Source of the DNA: Janthinobacterium rivuli
Lineage (GTDB): Bacteria > Pseudomonadota > Gammaproteobacteria > Burkholderiales > Burkholderiaceae_D
Direction of reading: 5' to 3'
Assembly: GCF_029690045.1 (NCBI RefSeq)
Contig: NZ_CP121464.1
Span: 5,022,001 to 5,086,000 of the forward strand
Length of the DNA: 64,000 bases
Shown: positions 18,142-26,209 of the stretch, in pieces
How positions within the stretch are numbered: the first letter of the stretch is position 1
Layout: each line of letters opens with the position of its first letter
Position numbers and translations under genes: made by a program
Notes under the pieces: generated by a model
Seen by the model: the letters and a program-made list of their open reading frames with translations, nothing else
Databases searched by the model: none
Told to the model about the DNA's origin: nothing

Positions 18142-18607
18142 ATCCCTGCTTCTCCATAATTTGTCAAAATTCCGCCTGAACTGTGCGTTTTACAGACTGA
18201 TACCCACAATTTCTCGATTAAGATGATTTGAGGCAATACCGCTGCGATGGTGCGAGTGTAGCAGGGCGCCGCCCTGTTGGTAAATCTCAAAACGCGCTTC
18301 CTGGTGCAAAGCAGGCCCACAAGAGCTTTTCCGCCAGGAAATAAGTGTTCCTGCTGTTGTATTTTGAAATACTACCATTGGCGTGCGTGCAAGACCACGC
18401 GCGACACAAGAAATCCTGCCTGCGGGCGCCTGCGCAACAGCCCTGCACGGCCATCGTTGCAGCTAAACACGATCTTTCTGCCAATGTTGTCTATACTGAA
18501 GGTGCAGTAGTATTGATAATTATCAAGTCTTTACATGAATACAATGCTGCCGCCGCGTCTACAATAAGAGGCGTTGCGCGCGCTGAGTCACTGCCAAAGG
18601 ACCTGCC
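18142..18607. other. Divergent intergenic region between cheZ and uspA
   Basis: A 466-bp gap, AT-richer than the coding sequence around it, that must carry the leftward cheZ promoter and the rightward uspA promoter. It contains a small palindrome at 18359-18372 (GTATTT, TG, AAATAC) of unknown role and the FNR-type box at 18513-18526. No supported gene was found in it on either strand. Confidence 0.6.
18513..18526. promoter_or_regulatory. Perfect FNR/ANR-type operator upstream of uspA
   Basis: TTGATAATTATCAA matches the FNR consensus TTGAT-N4-ATCAA at all ten fixed positions. It lies about 80 bp before the uspA ATG. Two TACAAT hexamers (18540-18545 and 18560-18565) could serve as -10; neither puts the box exactly at -41.5, so the activating class is open. 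The FNR-family regulator encoded at 20155 has the ETVSR recognition helix suited to this half-site. Confidence 0.75.
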
Positions 18608-19075
18608 ATGTATAAGAAAATTCTGATCGCCACGGACGGCTCCACCGTCTCCAACTTGACGGCCTGTGCCGGCGTTGCCTTTGCCGAACAGATGCACGCC
18701 GACATCCTTGCCGTGTACGTGGCGCCCGAATACCAGTACCCGGTGTACATCGAAATCATTCCACCAAGCTATCCCAGCGAGGAGGAATACCGCATCGCCA
18801 TGCGCAAGGCGGGCGCCGACCACTGGCAGCCCATCCTCGACGCGGCCGCCAAGCGGGGCCTGCAGGCGACAGGCCTGACGGCCTTTTCCGACAGCCCGGC
18901 CCTGAAAATCGTGGAAGTGGCGCAACTGCAGCAATGCGACCTGATCTTCATGGGCTCGCATGGCCGCAGCGGCTGGGGTCAGTTGCTGCTGGGCAGCGTG
19001 ACCAATAAAGTGCTGTCGCACTCGAAATTGCCCGTGCTCGTGCACAGGCTGATCAAGGAACCCGCGGCAAAATAA
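18608..19075 (+). CDS. Universal stress protein (UspA family)
   Basis: 155 residues, single Usp domain. It starts MYKKILIATDGST and ends with the ATP-binding signature GSHGRSGWGQLLLGSVTNKVL, the G-2x-G-9x-G-S/T pattern. Such proteins bind ATP and accumulate under starvation, oxygen limitation or other stress. A perfect FNR-type box upstream suggests induction under low oxygen, as known for several FNR/ANR-controlled Usp genes. AAAGGA lies a few bases before the ATG. Confidence 0.93.
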   Translation: MYKKILIATDGSTVSNLTACAGVAFAEQMHADILAVYVAPEYQYPVYIEIIPPSYPSEEEYRIAMRKAGADHWQPILDAAAKRGLQATGLTAFSDSPALKIVEVAQLQQCDLIFMGSHGRSGWGQLLLGSVTNKVLSHSKLPVLVHRLIKEPAAK

Positions 19076-19232
19076 AAGGTCACATGGCCACGGGGCCAGC
19101 GCCATTGCCGATACACCAAGAAAAAGGCAAAGGCGCGACCGCTTCAGTTAAAATAACAACGTTTCTCGTTTCTTAACATTTGATTGTCCGGTGACGGACA
19201 GAGCAGATTACACGCCACCAGATTGCCCGCCT

Positions 19233-19877
19233 ATGATACGTATTGTGATTGCCGACGACCACACCATCATGCGTGAAGGATTGAAGCGCATCCTTGACGG
19301 CGCGCCGGATATCGACATCGTGGGTGAAGCCATCGACGGCTTTGAAGTCCTCAACCACGTGCGCCAGGGCGGCTTCGACCTGTTGCTGCTAGACCTGTCG
19401 ATGCCGGGCCGCAGCGGCGTCGACCTGATCCGGCAAATCCGCAGCGAGGCGCCCAAGCTGTCGATCCTGATCCTCACCATGCACGAGGAAGAGCAATATG
19501 CGGTGCGCGCCATCCGCGCCGGCGCGCAAGGCTATCTGACCAAGGAAAGCGCGGGCACCCAGCTCGTGGGCGCCATCCACAAGGTGGCGTCCGGGCGTCC
19601 CTACATCAGCGCCGAGGTGGCGGAGCAACTCGTGCTCAACATCATGATGCCGAATGAAAGCTTGCTGCATAAACAGTTGTCGGACCGCGAATTCGAAGTT
19701 TTTTCCCTGCTGGTGGCAGGCAAGTCGATCACGGAAATTGCCAACAACCTGCACCTGAGCGTCAAAACGGTGAGTACGCACAAGACGCGCATCATGCAAA
19801 AGATGGGCATGAGTTCGCTATCCGAAATGGTCCAGTATGCCGTCGCGCACCGCCTGCTATCGCCCTTCAAGACGTGA
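19233..19877 (+). CDS. NarL/FixJ-family response regulator
   Basis: 214 residues from the ATG at 19233. Receiver domain 1-120 with acidic pair D8-D9 and phosphorylation site D54 (LLLLDLSMPG), and a C-terminal LuxR-type helix-turn-helix (about 148-208, LSDREFEVFSLLVAGKSITE). An in-frame GTG at 19191 would add 14 residues; MIRIVIADDH is the usual start of this family, but neither start has a good ribosome site. No partner kinase is adjacent. Its place between uspA and an FNR-type gene hints at a redox or oxygen response. Confidence 0.9.
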   Translation: MIRIVIADDHTIMREGLKRILDGAPDIDIVGEAIDGFEVLNHVRQGGFDLLLLDLSMPGRSGVDLIRQIRSEAPKLSILILTMHEEEQYAVRAIRAGAQGYLTKESAGTQLVGAIHKVASGRPYISAEVAEQLVLNIMMPNESLLHKQLSDREFEVFSLLVAGKSITEIANNLHLSVKTVSTHKTRIMQKMGMSSLSEMVQYAVAHRLLSPFKT

Positions 19878-19883
19878 TCCTCC

Positions 19884-19903
19884 TGGCGCGCGCCCGCGCG
19901 CCA
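19884..19903. repeat. Hairpin after the response regulator gene
   Basis: TGGCGCGC at 19884-19891 pairs with GCGCGCCA at 19896-19903 across a four-base loop, just past the stop codon. There is no T-tract, so it may be a weak or Rho-assisted terminator or an mRNA-end stabiliser. The rest of the gap to 20154 shows no gene and no further FNR-type box. Confidence 0.5.
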
Positions 19904-20154
19904 ACTGTAGGAACAATCCTACCTCGCCTACCACAGCTCCTACTGCCATATTCAGCCACTGCTGATATTAATTGCATACGGTTGTTGGCATACTGAAACC
20001 AGTAATCAAGTTGCTGGAAAGTTATTTCATCACACAGCAAGTCTTCAGCGAATTGAGCATTACCTGCCTGGACGCGCGCCGCCGACCCTTGCCTGCCCGC
20101 CGCCCCGTGCACCCCGTCATTCAACTCTGAACTACCTGTCACCAGGAGATGAAC

Positions 20155-21024
20155 ATGCTGTCCACGCAAACGCCCGACACCCGCGCTGCCTCACCATCGC
20201 TGGCCCCCTCTTCTCCAATGGAAGCGGGGCGCCAGCGCCAGGGCCGGCTCTGGTCGAACCTGAAGGAGGTGTGCGACCTGCTGCATATCTCCAGCGCCTG
20301 CACCATCGCCGCCGACGAACTGCTGTTCCAGCACGTGCAATTCAAGACGGGCCAGCGCGTGCACACGATCGGCCAACCGTTCGACACCCTGTACATCGTC
20401 AATTCGGGCTTCCTGAAAACCGTGCTGATCGATGAATTCGGCAATGAACAGGTACTCAGCTTCCCCATGAAGGGCGACATGCTGGGCGTCGACGGCATCC
20501 ACTCGCGCCATTACTCCTCGGAAGCGGTGGCCCTGTCCGACTGCGACCTGATCCTGCTGCCGTTCAAGAAACTGACGGCGCTGGGCAGAGTCCACCTGGA
20601 ACTGGAAAACGTCATGTACGGCGTGATGAGCCGCGAACTGGTGCGCGAGCAAGCCATGATCGGCATGCTGGGCGCCCTCAGCGCCGAAGCCCGCGTGGCG
20701 CGCTTCCTCGTCTCGCTGGCCGACCGCTTCGCGCAGATGGGCTATTCGAGCAAGCTGTTCAACCTGCGCATGACGCGCCATGAAATCGGCAGCTACCTGG
20801 GCCTGACCCTGGAAACGGTCAGCCGCACCTTGTCCGCCTTCAATGAAATCGGCCTGATCACGGTTGACCAGCGCACCATCGGCATCAAGGATCCGGACGC
20901 CCTGAAAACCCTGCGCCGCCTGCCGCCGTCGCGCTCGCGCGCCAAGCAACTGGCCGCCGCCAAGCTCAAGGCCGATACCACCGCCGCCGCCAGCGCCTCG
21001 GCGCAATTGCTGGCTACCATTTAG
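20155..21024 (+). CDS. CRP/FNR-family transcription regulator
   Basis: 289 residues from the ATG at 20155, six bases after AGGAG; the ATG at 20149 is too close to that site. There is a cyclic-nucleotide-binding fold (about 50-165) and a C-terminal helix-turn-helix with MTRHEIGSYLGLTLETVSR, the FNR-type recognition helix (E..SR) that reads TTGAT. Only three cysteines are found: C40, C49 and C130; C130 aligns with FNR C122, but the N-terminal set is short of the three needed for an oxygen-sensing [4Fe-4S] cluster. The tail after residue 240 is Ala/Lys-rich. A strong terminator follows. Confidence 0.92.
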   Translation: MLSTQTPDTRAASPSLAPSSPMEAGRQRQGRLWSNLKEVCDLLHISSACTIAADELLFQHVQFKTGQRVHTIGQPFDTLYIVNSGFLKTVLIDEFGNEQVLSFPMKGDMLGVDGIHSRHYSSEAVALSDCDLILLPFKKLTALGRVHLELENVMYGVMSRELVREQAMIGMLGALSAEARVARFLVSLADRFAQMGYSSKLFNLRMTRHEIGSYLGLTLETVSRTLSAFNEIGLITVDQRTIGIKDPDALKTLRRLPPSRSRAKQLAAAKLKADTTAAASASAQLLATI

Positions 21025-21059
21025 CGCCATCCCGATTTCCTCAAGCTTGGCACAGGCTT

Positions 21060-21099
21060 GACCCGGCCAAGGCGCACGACGCCTTGCCGGGTCTTTTTT
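21060..21099 (+). terminator. Rho-independent terminator after the FNR-family gene
   Basis: A long stem (GACCCGGCCAAGGCG at 21060-21074 against CGCCTTGCCGGGTC at 21080-21093, one bulge) is followed by six T at 21094-21099. Confidence 0.93.
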
Positions 21100-21232
21100 G
21101 CCGCCCCCGCCTCCCGCGCCGCTCCTGCGGCCTGCTTTGCGCAGCACGATCGTCCACGCTGCCATGTCACCATAAAAAAGCACGGATTCCGCACAAATAA
21201 GCCTTGCTTTTCGGGCCACATTCAACAATAAT

Positions 21233-21251
21233 GCAAATACGAATCATTCTC
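21233..21251. promoter_or_regulatory. Putative Fur box upstream of hemP
   Basis: GCAAATACGAATCATTCTC matches 13 of 19 positions of the classical Fur consensus GATAATGATAATCATTATC, with the right half best conserved. It ends 23 bp before the hemP ATG. Iron-repressed expression of hemP is usual in proteobacteria. Confidence 0.65.
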
Positions 21252-21274
21252 AACTGAGATAAAGAAAGCCCAAC

Positions 21275-21472
21275 ATGCAAAGCTCAAAACCAGCCTTGAT
21301 CCAGGATGCCGCTACCGCCCACGTCCGTCCTCCCGTCAGCATGGCCCAGCCGGCACGCCGCATCACCAGCGAAGCGCTGCTGCAGCAGGGACGCGAAGTG
21401 GAGATTGAGCACAGCGGCAAGATCTATCGCCTGCGCGTCACCCAATTGAACAAGCTGATCCTGACTGCCTGA
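21275..21472 (+). CDS. hemP: Hemin uptake protein HemP
   Basis: 65 residues. The C-terminal half SEALLQQGREVEIEHSGKIY followed by RLRVTQLNKLILT is the HemP signature. HemP/HmuP is a small protein required for full expression of heme-uptake receptors; in Burkholderia-type bacteria it acts as an activator of the heme transport operon. No heme receptor or transport genes follow; instead a small unknown gene and a DUF2325 gene do. A Fur-like box precedes it. Confidence 0.93.
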   Translation: MQSSKPALIQDAATAHVRPPVSMAQPARRITSEALLQQGREVEIEHSGKIYRLRVTQLNKLILTA

Positions 21473-21557
21473 AGCAGCACGGCAGCCAGTCACCACACTC
21501 GCCAGCCAGTCGCGCCCCGCGCGCGCAGCCAGCCAAACCACCGCACAGGAGTGTTTG

Positions 21558-21884
21558 ATGGCGAACGACCGACCTTCCCCGATGTTTCCTTCTCCGCAAG
21601 GCCAGCAGCCTGAATTGCTGCTGTCGGCCGTGCTGCACCTGATGTCGCACTACCATGCGGGCAGTCCCTGCGAGAAACTGGCCGGTGTCATCGAACGCCA
21701 TCTGCAAGTGCTGTCGGGTTCGCCCGGCCTGGGTCCCGTGCTGCAAGCAACTTGCCAGCAACTGTCACAGCAGTGGGCAGCCCTGGTGGCGCTGCACAAG
21801 CCCGCACCACCCAGGAGCACCTTGCTCGATCGCCTGGCACGCATGCTGAGCGCCAAGCGCCCTGCCTCGCCCCTGCCGCAATAA
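21558..21884 (+). CDS. Small protein of unknown function downstream of hemP
   Basis: 108 residues, starting at the ATG at 21558 six bases after AGGAG. It is predicted to be helical and soluble, with two cysteines and a basic C-terminus; I recognise no motif. It lies between hemP and the DUF2325 gene, with gaps of 85 and 36 bp on the same strand, so co-expression under iron control is likely. Ordinary codon use and the good ribosome site support it as a real gene. Confidence 0.72.
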   Translation: MANDRPSPMFPSPQGQQPELLLSAVLHLMSHYHAGSPCEKLAGVIERHLQVLSGSPGLGPVLQATCQQLSQQWAALVALHKPAPPRSTLLDRLARMLSAKRPASPLPQ

Positions 21885-21920
21885 TTTCTTTTCCATCCCA
21901 CCGTCCAACAGGATATCGCC

Positions 21921-23147
21921 ATGTGTGACAAAGACCAGTCCCTGCCCGTCATCAGCAATTGTTCCAGCGGCGGGGCCGACACGGCCGCGCTCGCTTCGCG
22001 CCGCCGCCGGCTGTGGGAACTGTCGCATACCTGTCATTGCCCCCTGGTCGGCGTGGGCTTGCCCTTGGGCTACCTGCGCAAGCTGGTGGGCAAGATGACG
22101 GGCGGGCGCGTGCTGGCCGACGACTATGAAGTGCACGTGGGCGCCGTGACGGAATGCGGCGCGCGCAACCGCCTGTCCGAAGCGCTGCAAAAGGAACTCG
22201 AACGCCGCTACGCCCCCGTGATCCTGCGCTTTCGCGGCGCCAAGACCACGGAACAAGTGGCCGAACTGTGGCGCACGGCCGTCGCCAACGGCGACGTGTC
22301 GGGCGCTTTCTGGGCCGGCCTGACGCACCCGCGCTGCGATGCCGAGCTGGAAGAGCAGATGTGCCGCGACCTGCACATGATCCAGCACCAGGCCGGCGCC
22401 TGCGTGCGCGCCGACATGGGAAAATTTACGGCCTTGCAGGAAGAAAACGCGCGCCTGGCGCACGAACTGGCCAAGCTGCAACAACGCAGCCAGGCCGCGC
22501 TGATGGAAAAAACGGGCGAGCTGGAACGCCAGGAAGCCGTGCTGCTGCGCACGCGGGCGGAATCTATCGGCAAGGATAGCGTGATCGACGGCTTGCGCGC
22601 GGAACTGGCCCAATTGCAAGCGGCCATCCCGGCGCTGGAATCACGCACCCGCCTGGTCGAACGCCTGGCGCAAATGGATGAGCGCGAGAAGGAATTGCGC
22701 CAGCAAATCGCGGAATTGAAGCAGGCCCAGCCACGCCCAGCCGCTGTCGTACCGCCACCGGCGCCAAAGCTGGAAGTGCCGACCGGCGGCAAGCTGAAAA
22801 TGCCGATCCGCTTGGTCGATCAAAGCGTCTTGTGCGTGGGCGGACGCAGCGGCAATGTCGCCACCTATCGCGCCCTGATCGAGCGGGTCGGCGCGCAGTT
22901 TGCCCACCACGACGGCGGCCTGGAAGACAATGCCAACCTGCTCGATTCGAGCCTGGCGGCGGCCGACCTGGTGATTTGCCAGACGGGCTGCATCAGCCAC
23001 AGCGCCTACTGGCGCGTGAAAGATTATTGCAAGCGCACGGGCAAGCGCTGCGTCTTCATCGACAACCCCAGCATCTCCAGCCTGGCGCGCGGCTTGCAGG
23101 AAGTGAGTGGCGAAATGGAGCCAGCCGCGCTGGACGCCGCCGACTAG
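21921..23147 (+). CDS. DUF2325-domain protein with coiled-coil centre
   Basis: 408 residues. The N-terminal region (about 1-160) is unassigned, with CHCPLVGVG near residue 39; a coiled coil covers about 170-275; and the C-terminal DUF2325 domain (about 298-390) has VLCVGGRSGNVATYR, the double-histidine AHHDGG and VICQTGCISHSAYW. DUF2325 is of unknown function; the His and Cys residues could bind metal. It is probably co-transcribed with hemP. The 3' end is 9 bp from the convergent glutathione peroxidase gene. Confidence 0.85.
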   Translation: MCDKDQSLPVISNCSSGGADTAALASRRRRLWELSHTCHCPLVGVGLPLGYLRKLVGKMTGGRVLADDYEVHVGAVTECGARNRLSEALQKELERRYAPVILRFRGAKTTEQVAELWRTAVANGDVSGAFWAGLTHPRCDAELEEQMCRDLHMIQHQAGACVRADMGKFTALQEENARLAHELAKLQQRSQAALMEKTGELERQEAVLLRTRAESIGKDSVIDGLRAELAQLQAAIPALESRTRLVERLAQMDEREKELRQQIAELKQAQPRPAAVVPPPAPKLEVPTGGKLKMPIRLVDQSVLCVGGRSGNVATYRALIERVGAQFAHHDGGLEDNANLLDSSLAAADLVICQTGCISHSAYWRVKDYCKRTGKRCVFIDNPSISSLARGLQEVSGEMEPAALDAAD

Positions 23148-23156
23148 AGCCTAAGC

Positions 23157-23708
23157 CTAAGCCTGCAATTCGCGCGCGATGGCCTCGCGCAACAGCGCAT
23201 CATCGACCGTGGTGTCGGGCGCGAAACGCCCCACCACCTTGCCATCCTTGCTGATCAAAAACTTCTCGAAATTCCACAACACGTCGCTGGGCTGCTCCTG
23301 CGTAATGCCGTAGCCAACCAGCTTGGCGCGGAAATCGCTGCCTGGCTTTTCCTGCGCCCGCGGCTGCTCCTGCACCAGGCGCTGGTACAGCGGATGCTGG
23401 CCAGGCCCCTTGACGACGATTTTCTCAAACATGGGAAATTGCACGCCAAACGTGCCGCGGCAAAAGTCCGCGATCTCGGCATTGCTACCCGGCTCCTGCG
23501 CGCCGAATTCATTGGCGGGAAAACCGGCCACCACCAGGCCTTCGGCCTGCTTGTCGGCGTAGAGTTTTTCCAGGCCTTCGTACTGCGGCGTCAAGCCACA
23601 GGCGGAGGCGACATTGACCACCAGCACGACCTTGCCGCGATAGGCGTCCAGGCTGGTGGGTTCGCCATTGATGCGGCGCAAAGGAATGTCGTAAATGCTG
23701 TCGCTCAT
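23157..23708 (-). CDS. Glutathione peroxidase family protein
   Basis: 183 residues from the ATG at 23708, which has AGGAGACAC upstream; an earlier ATG at 23732 lacks this. The peroxidatic cysteine is C37 in ASACGLTPQY, with the partner Gln and Trp regions present (LWNFEKFLI). Bacterial Cys-type enzymes of this family reduce hydroperoxides, often with thioredoxin. It stands 69 bp downstream of the flavoreductase gene and may be the last gene of that iron-regulated run. Confidence 0.94.
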   Translation of the reverse strand: MSDSIYDIPLRRINGEPTSLDAYRGKVVLVVNVASACGLTPQYEGLEKLYADKQAEGLVVAGFPANEFGAQEPGSNAEIADFCRGTFGVQFPMFEKIVVKGPGQHPLYQRLVQEQPRAQEKPGSDFRAKLVGYGITQEQPSDVLWNFEKFLISKDGKVVGRFAPDTTVDDALLREAIARELQA

Positions 23709-23777
23709 GATGTGTCTCCTCGGATGAAACAATCATGATAGCCGTGTGCGCGCGAACGCGCTGGCGGCGTCAAAAAC

Positions 23778-25142
23778 TCAATACACGTCGCGCCGGTAGC
23801 GTCCTTCGGCCGCCAGCGCGTCGAGCGCGGGCCGGCCCAGGATTTCCTGCAGGGCCTGGTCGACGCCGCCGGCCATGCCGGCCAGGCTGCCGCAAATATA
23901 AATGGCCGCGCCCTGTTCCAGCCACAGTTTCACCTCGTCGGCATTGCCGCGCAGGCGGTCTTGCACATAGGTCCGCTCGGCCTGGTCGCGTGAAAACGCC
24001 AGGTCCAGGCGCGGCAAGTCGCCGCTGGCGTGCCAGCCCTCAATTTCTTCGCGATAATGGAAATCGTGGGCCGCATTGCGCTCGCCAAAGATCAGCCAGT
24101 TGCGCCGCTGTCCTGCCAGCACACGGCTTTTCAAATGCCCGCGCAAGCCGGCGATGCCGCTGCCGTTGCCGATCAAAATCAATGGCCGCTGGGCATTGTC
24201 TTCCAGGCGGAAGCGTTTGTGCTGCCGCAAGCGCAGCTGCACCACGTCGCCCACCTTGGCTTGCGCCGTCAGCCAGCCAGAGGCCAGGCCCAGACTGCCA
24301 TCGGGATGCGCATGCTGGCGTACCAGCAAGTGCACGCCGCCATCGCGCGGGATCGAGGCGATCGAATATTCGCGTGGCTGCGACGGGTCGGCAGGCGCCG
24401 TCACCTGCACCAGATCGCCCGACTGCCAGTCAGGCAAAGCACCCGCTACGGGCGCCAGTTCCACATGATAAATGGCGCCGCCGGCACTGCCAGGGTTGAG
24501 GTGGCGCCGCTGCCTCAAACGCCAGTCGCCGAAGGCGGGCGCGCTCCAGTCGGGCGCATCGCTGGTGCCGGCCAGGTGGCTCAGGTGCTGGAACCATTGC
24601 TCGATGGCGGCGCTGGCGCTGCGGTCGACTTCGATGCGCTGGAACAGGCGCGACGCGCCCTGTCCCGCCAGCCAGGCGTCGAGCGCGCGGCCGAAGCCGC
24701 AGAACTGGCCATAGCTGCGGTCGCCCAGGGCCAGCACGGCGTAATGCAATTGCGGCAGCGCCAGCTCGCCCGTCATCAGGCGGCCCATGAAGGCGGCCGC
24801 ATTGTCGGGCGCGTCGCCTTCGCCATACGTGCTGACCAAAAATAGGGCCCGTTCCGCTTGTTGCAAATCAAGGGCTGTGAGTTCGGCCAGCGCGCACAGG
24901 CGCACGGGGATGCCGGCCAGTTGCAGGCTCTGCGCCGTTTGCGTGGCCAATTCCTCGGCATTGCCCGTCTGGCTCGCATACGCCACCAGCCAGGCGGGAC
25001 TGTTGGCGAGGGTAGCCCTGGCGGCCTCGGACGCGCGGCGCTTGGCGCGCGCGCGCAGCCAGGGCGCCAGACACACGCCCGCATAACTGAGGGACAGGGC
25101 GGCCAGCAAGGCCAGCCGCGTCGTATCGTGCGTAAAAATCAT
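23778..25142 (-). CDS. Membrane-anchored flavodoxin/ferredoxin-NADP reductase fusion (CysJ/CPR-like)
   Basis: 454 residues. One N-terminal membrane helix (about 9-30) is followed by an Arg-rich stop and a flavodoxin domain (FMN loops ASQTGNAEE, STYGEGDAPDN and LGDRSYGQF), then an FAD domain (REYSIAS) and an NADPH domain (GNGSGIAG, YICGSLAGM). The C-terminus is RYRRDVY. This is the layout of NADPH-dependent diflavin reductases. With the inside-positive anchor, the flavin domains face the cytoplasm and could pass NADPH electrons to the PepSY membrane protein encoded in the same operon. It starts 12 bp after apbE. Confidence 0.9.
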   Translation of the reverse strand: MIFTHDTTRLALLAALSLSYAGVCLAPWLRARAKRRASEAARATLANSPAWLVAYASQTGNAEELATQTAQSLQLAGIPVRLCALAELTALDLQQAERALFLVSTYGEGDAPDNAAAFMGRLMTGELALPQLHYAVLALGDRSYGQFCGFGRALDAWLAGQGASRLFQRIEVDRSASAAIEQWFQHLSHLAGTSDAPDWSAPAFGDWRLRQRRHLNPGSAGGAIYHVELAPVAGALPDWQSGDLVQVTAPADPSQPREYSIASIPRDGGVHLLVRQHAHPDGSLGLASGWLTAQAKVGDVVQLRLRQHKRFRLEDNAQRPLILIGNGSGIAGLRGHLKSRVLAGQRRNWLIFGERNAAHDFHYREEIEGWHASGDLPRLDLAFSRDQAERTYVQDRLRGNADEVKLWLEQGAAIYICGSLAGMAGGVDQALQEILGRPALDALAAEGRYRRDVY

Positions 25143-25154
25143 GGAATTAATCGT

Positions 25155-26183
25155 TCATTCGTCGAGCATGGCCAGCATGTGGCTGCTCAGCGTTTCATGG
25201 TAGCCGTCGCCGTCGCGCTGCAGGAAGCGCGCGGCCAGGCCCTGCTCTTCCGCCAGCGCCATGCCGGCCTCGACACCCAGCACCGTCAGGGCCGTCGACC
25301 AGGCGTCGGCCGCCATGCATTGCTCGTGCACGACGGTGACGGAAGCGAGTTGATTGGCGATCGGCATGCCGCTGCGCGGATCGATGGTGTGTGAGAAACG
25401 CACGGTGCCATCCTGGAAGAAACGCCGGTAGTCGCCCGAGGTGGCCACGGACAAGCCGTGCAGCGCCAGCAGCATTTCGGCCGGATGCTGCGCATGATCG
25501 GCGCCATCGACCTGTTCCAGCATCACCCACCACGGCTGACCGTCGGGCTTGCTGCCGGCGCCGCGCAGCTCGCCGCCCACTTCGACCAGGTAATGCTGAA
25601 TGCCCTGACTGTCCAGGTAGCGAGCCAGGCGATCCACGCCATAGCCCTTGGCCACGGCGGACAAATCGAGCTGCAAGCCGCCCGGCTGGCGCGCGCGGCG
25701 GGCCGGCAAATCGAGTTCCAGGCGGCGGCGCTGGCGCTGCGACAGCAGCAAGGCCACGGTATCGTCTTTCGGCGGCAGGAAACCCGGCTCATCGTAGCGG
25801 TTGCGGGGGCCGAAGCCCCACAGGTTGACGAGGGCGCCGGCGCACGGGTCATACGCGCCTCCGGACGCTTGCGACACGTGCATGGCAAAGCCCAGCACCT
25901 CGCAAAAGGCGGCGGGCAGGCTGTGCCAGCTGCCCGCCTCGGCCCGGTTGAAGCGGCCCAGGTCGGACTCGTCGCTCCAGTGGCTCATTTGCGCCACGAC
26001 CAGGTCCAGCTGCTGCTGCAAGCCCTGCTGCAAGTCGGCGCTGCCCGCACGTCCCGGCATGGCGGATTCGAGCAGGCGCACCGACCAGCTGGTGCCCATG
26101 GTCAGGCCGCGCAAGTCCCGGATCGCGGCGCCGGGCGGCGCGACCTGATCGGAAATATGCTGCGGCAGCAGGACCCGGCGCAT
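25155..26183 (-). CDS. apbE: FAD:protein FMN transferase (ApbE family)
   Basis: 342 residues. Family motifs are present: MGTSWSV near the N-terminus, LDLSAVAKGYGVD, VEVGGELR, SGDYRRF, HTIDPRSGMP and AADAWSTAL (metal-binding Asp). ApbE moves FMN from FAD onto a Thr of target proteins outside the cytoplasm. The likely target is the DUF2271 protein of the same operon, which has the acceptor motif DGVSGAT. Oddly, no signal peptide or lipobox is seen before residue 28. The start could be misplaced, but the DUF4198 stop lies only 26 bp upstream. Confidence 0.92.
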   Translation of the reverse strand: MRRVLLPQHISDQVAPPGAAIRDLRGLTMGTSWSVRLLESAMPGRAGSADLQQGLQQQLDLVVAQMSHWSDESDLGRFNRAEAGSWHSLPAAFCEVLGFAMHVSQASGGAYDPCAGALVNLWGFGPRNRYDEPGFLPPKDDTVALLLSQRQRRRLELDLPARRARQPGGLQLDLSAVAKGYGVDRLARYLDSQGIQHYLVEVGGELRGAGSKPDGQPWWVMLEQVDGADHAQHPAEMLLALHGLSVATSGDYRRFFQDGTVRFSHTIDPRSGMPIANQLASVTVVHEQCMAADAWSTALTVLGVEAGMALAEEQGLAARFLQRDGDGYHETLSSHMLAMLDE

Positions 26184-26209
26184 CGGCGCTTTCGTGACGA
26201 TGCCGCCGC

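Noticed and set aside
19191..19232. GTG at 19191 as start of the response regulator
   Set aside because: It has no ribosome site and would add 14 residues that are unlike the family's N-terminus; the ATG at 19233 gives the canonical start, though its ribosome site is also weak.
19878..20154. Search for a second FNR-type box before the FNR-family gene
   Set aside because: No TTGAT-N4-ATCAA-like sequence with both half-sites was found; only the box upstream of uspA is supported.
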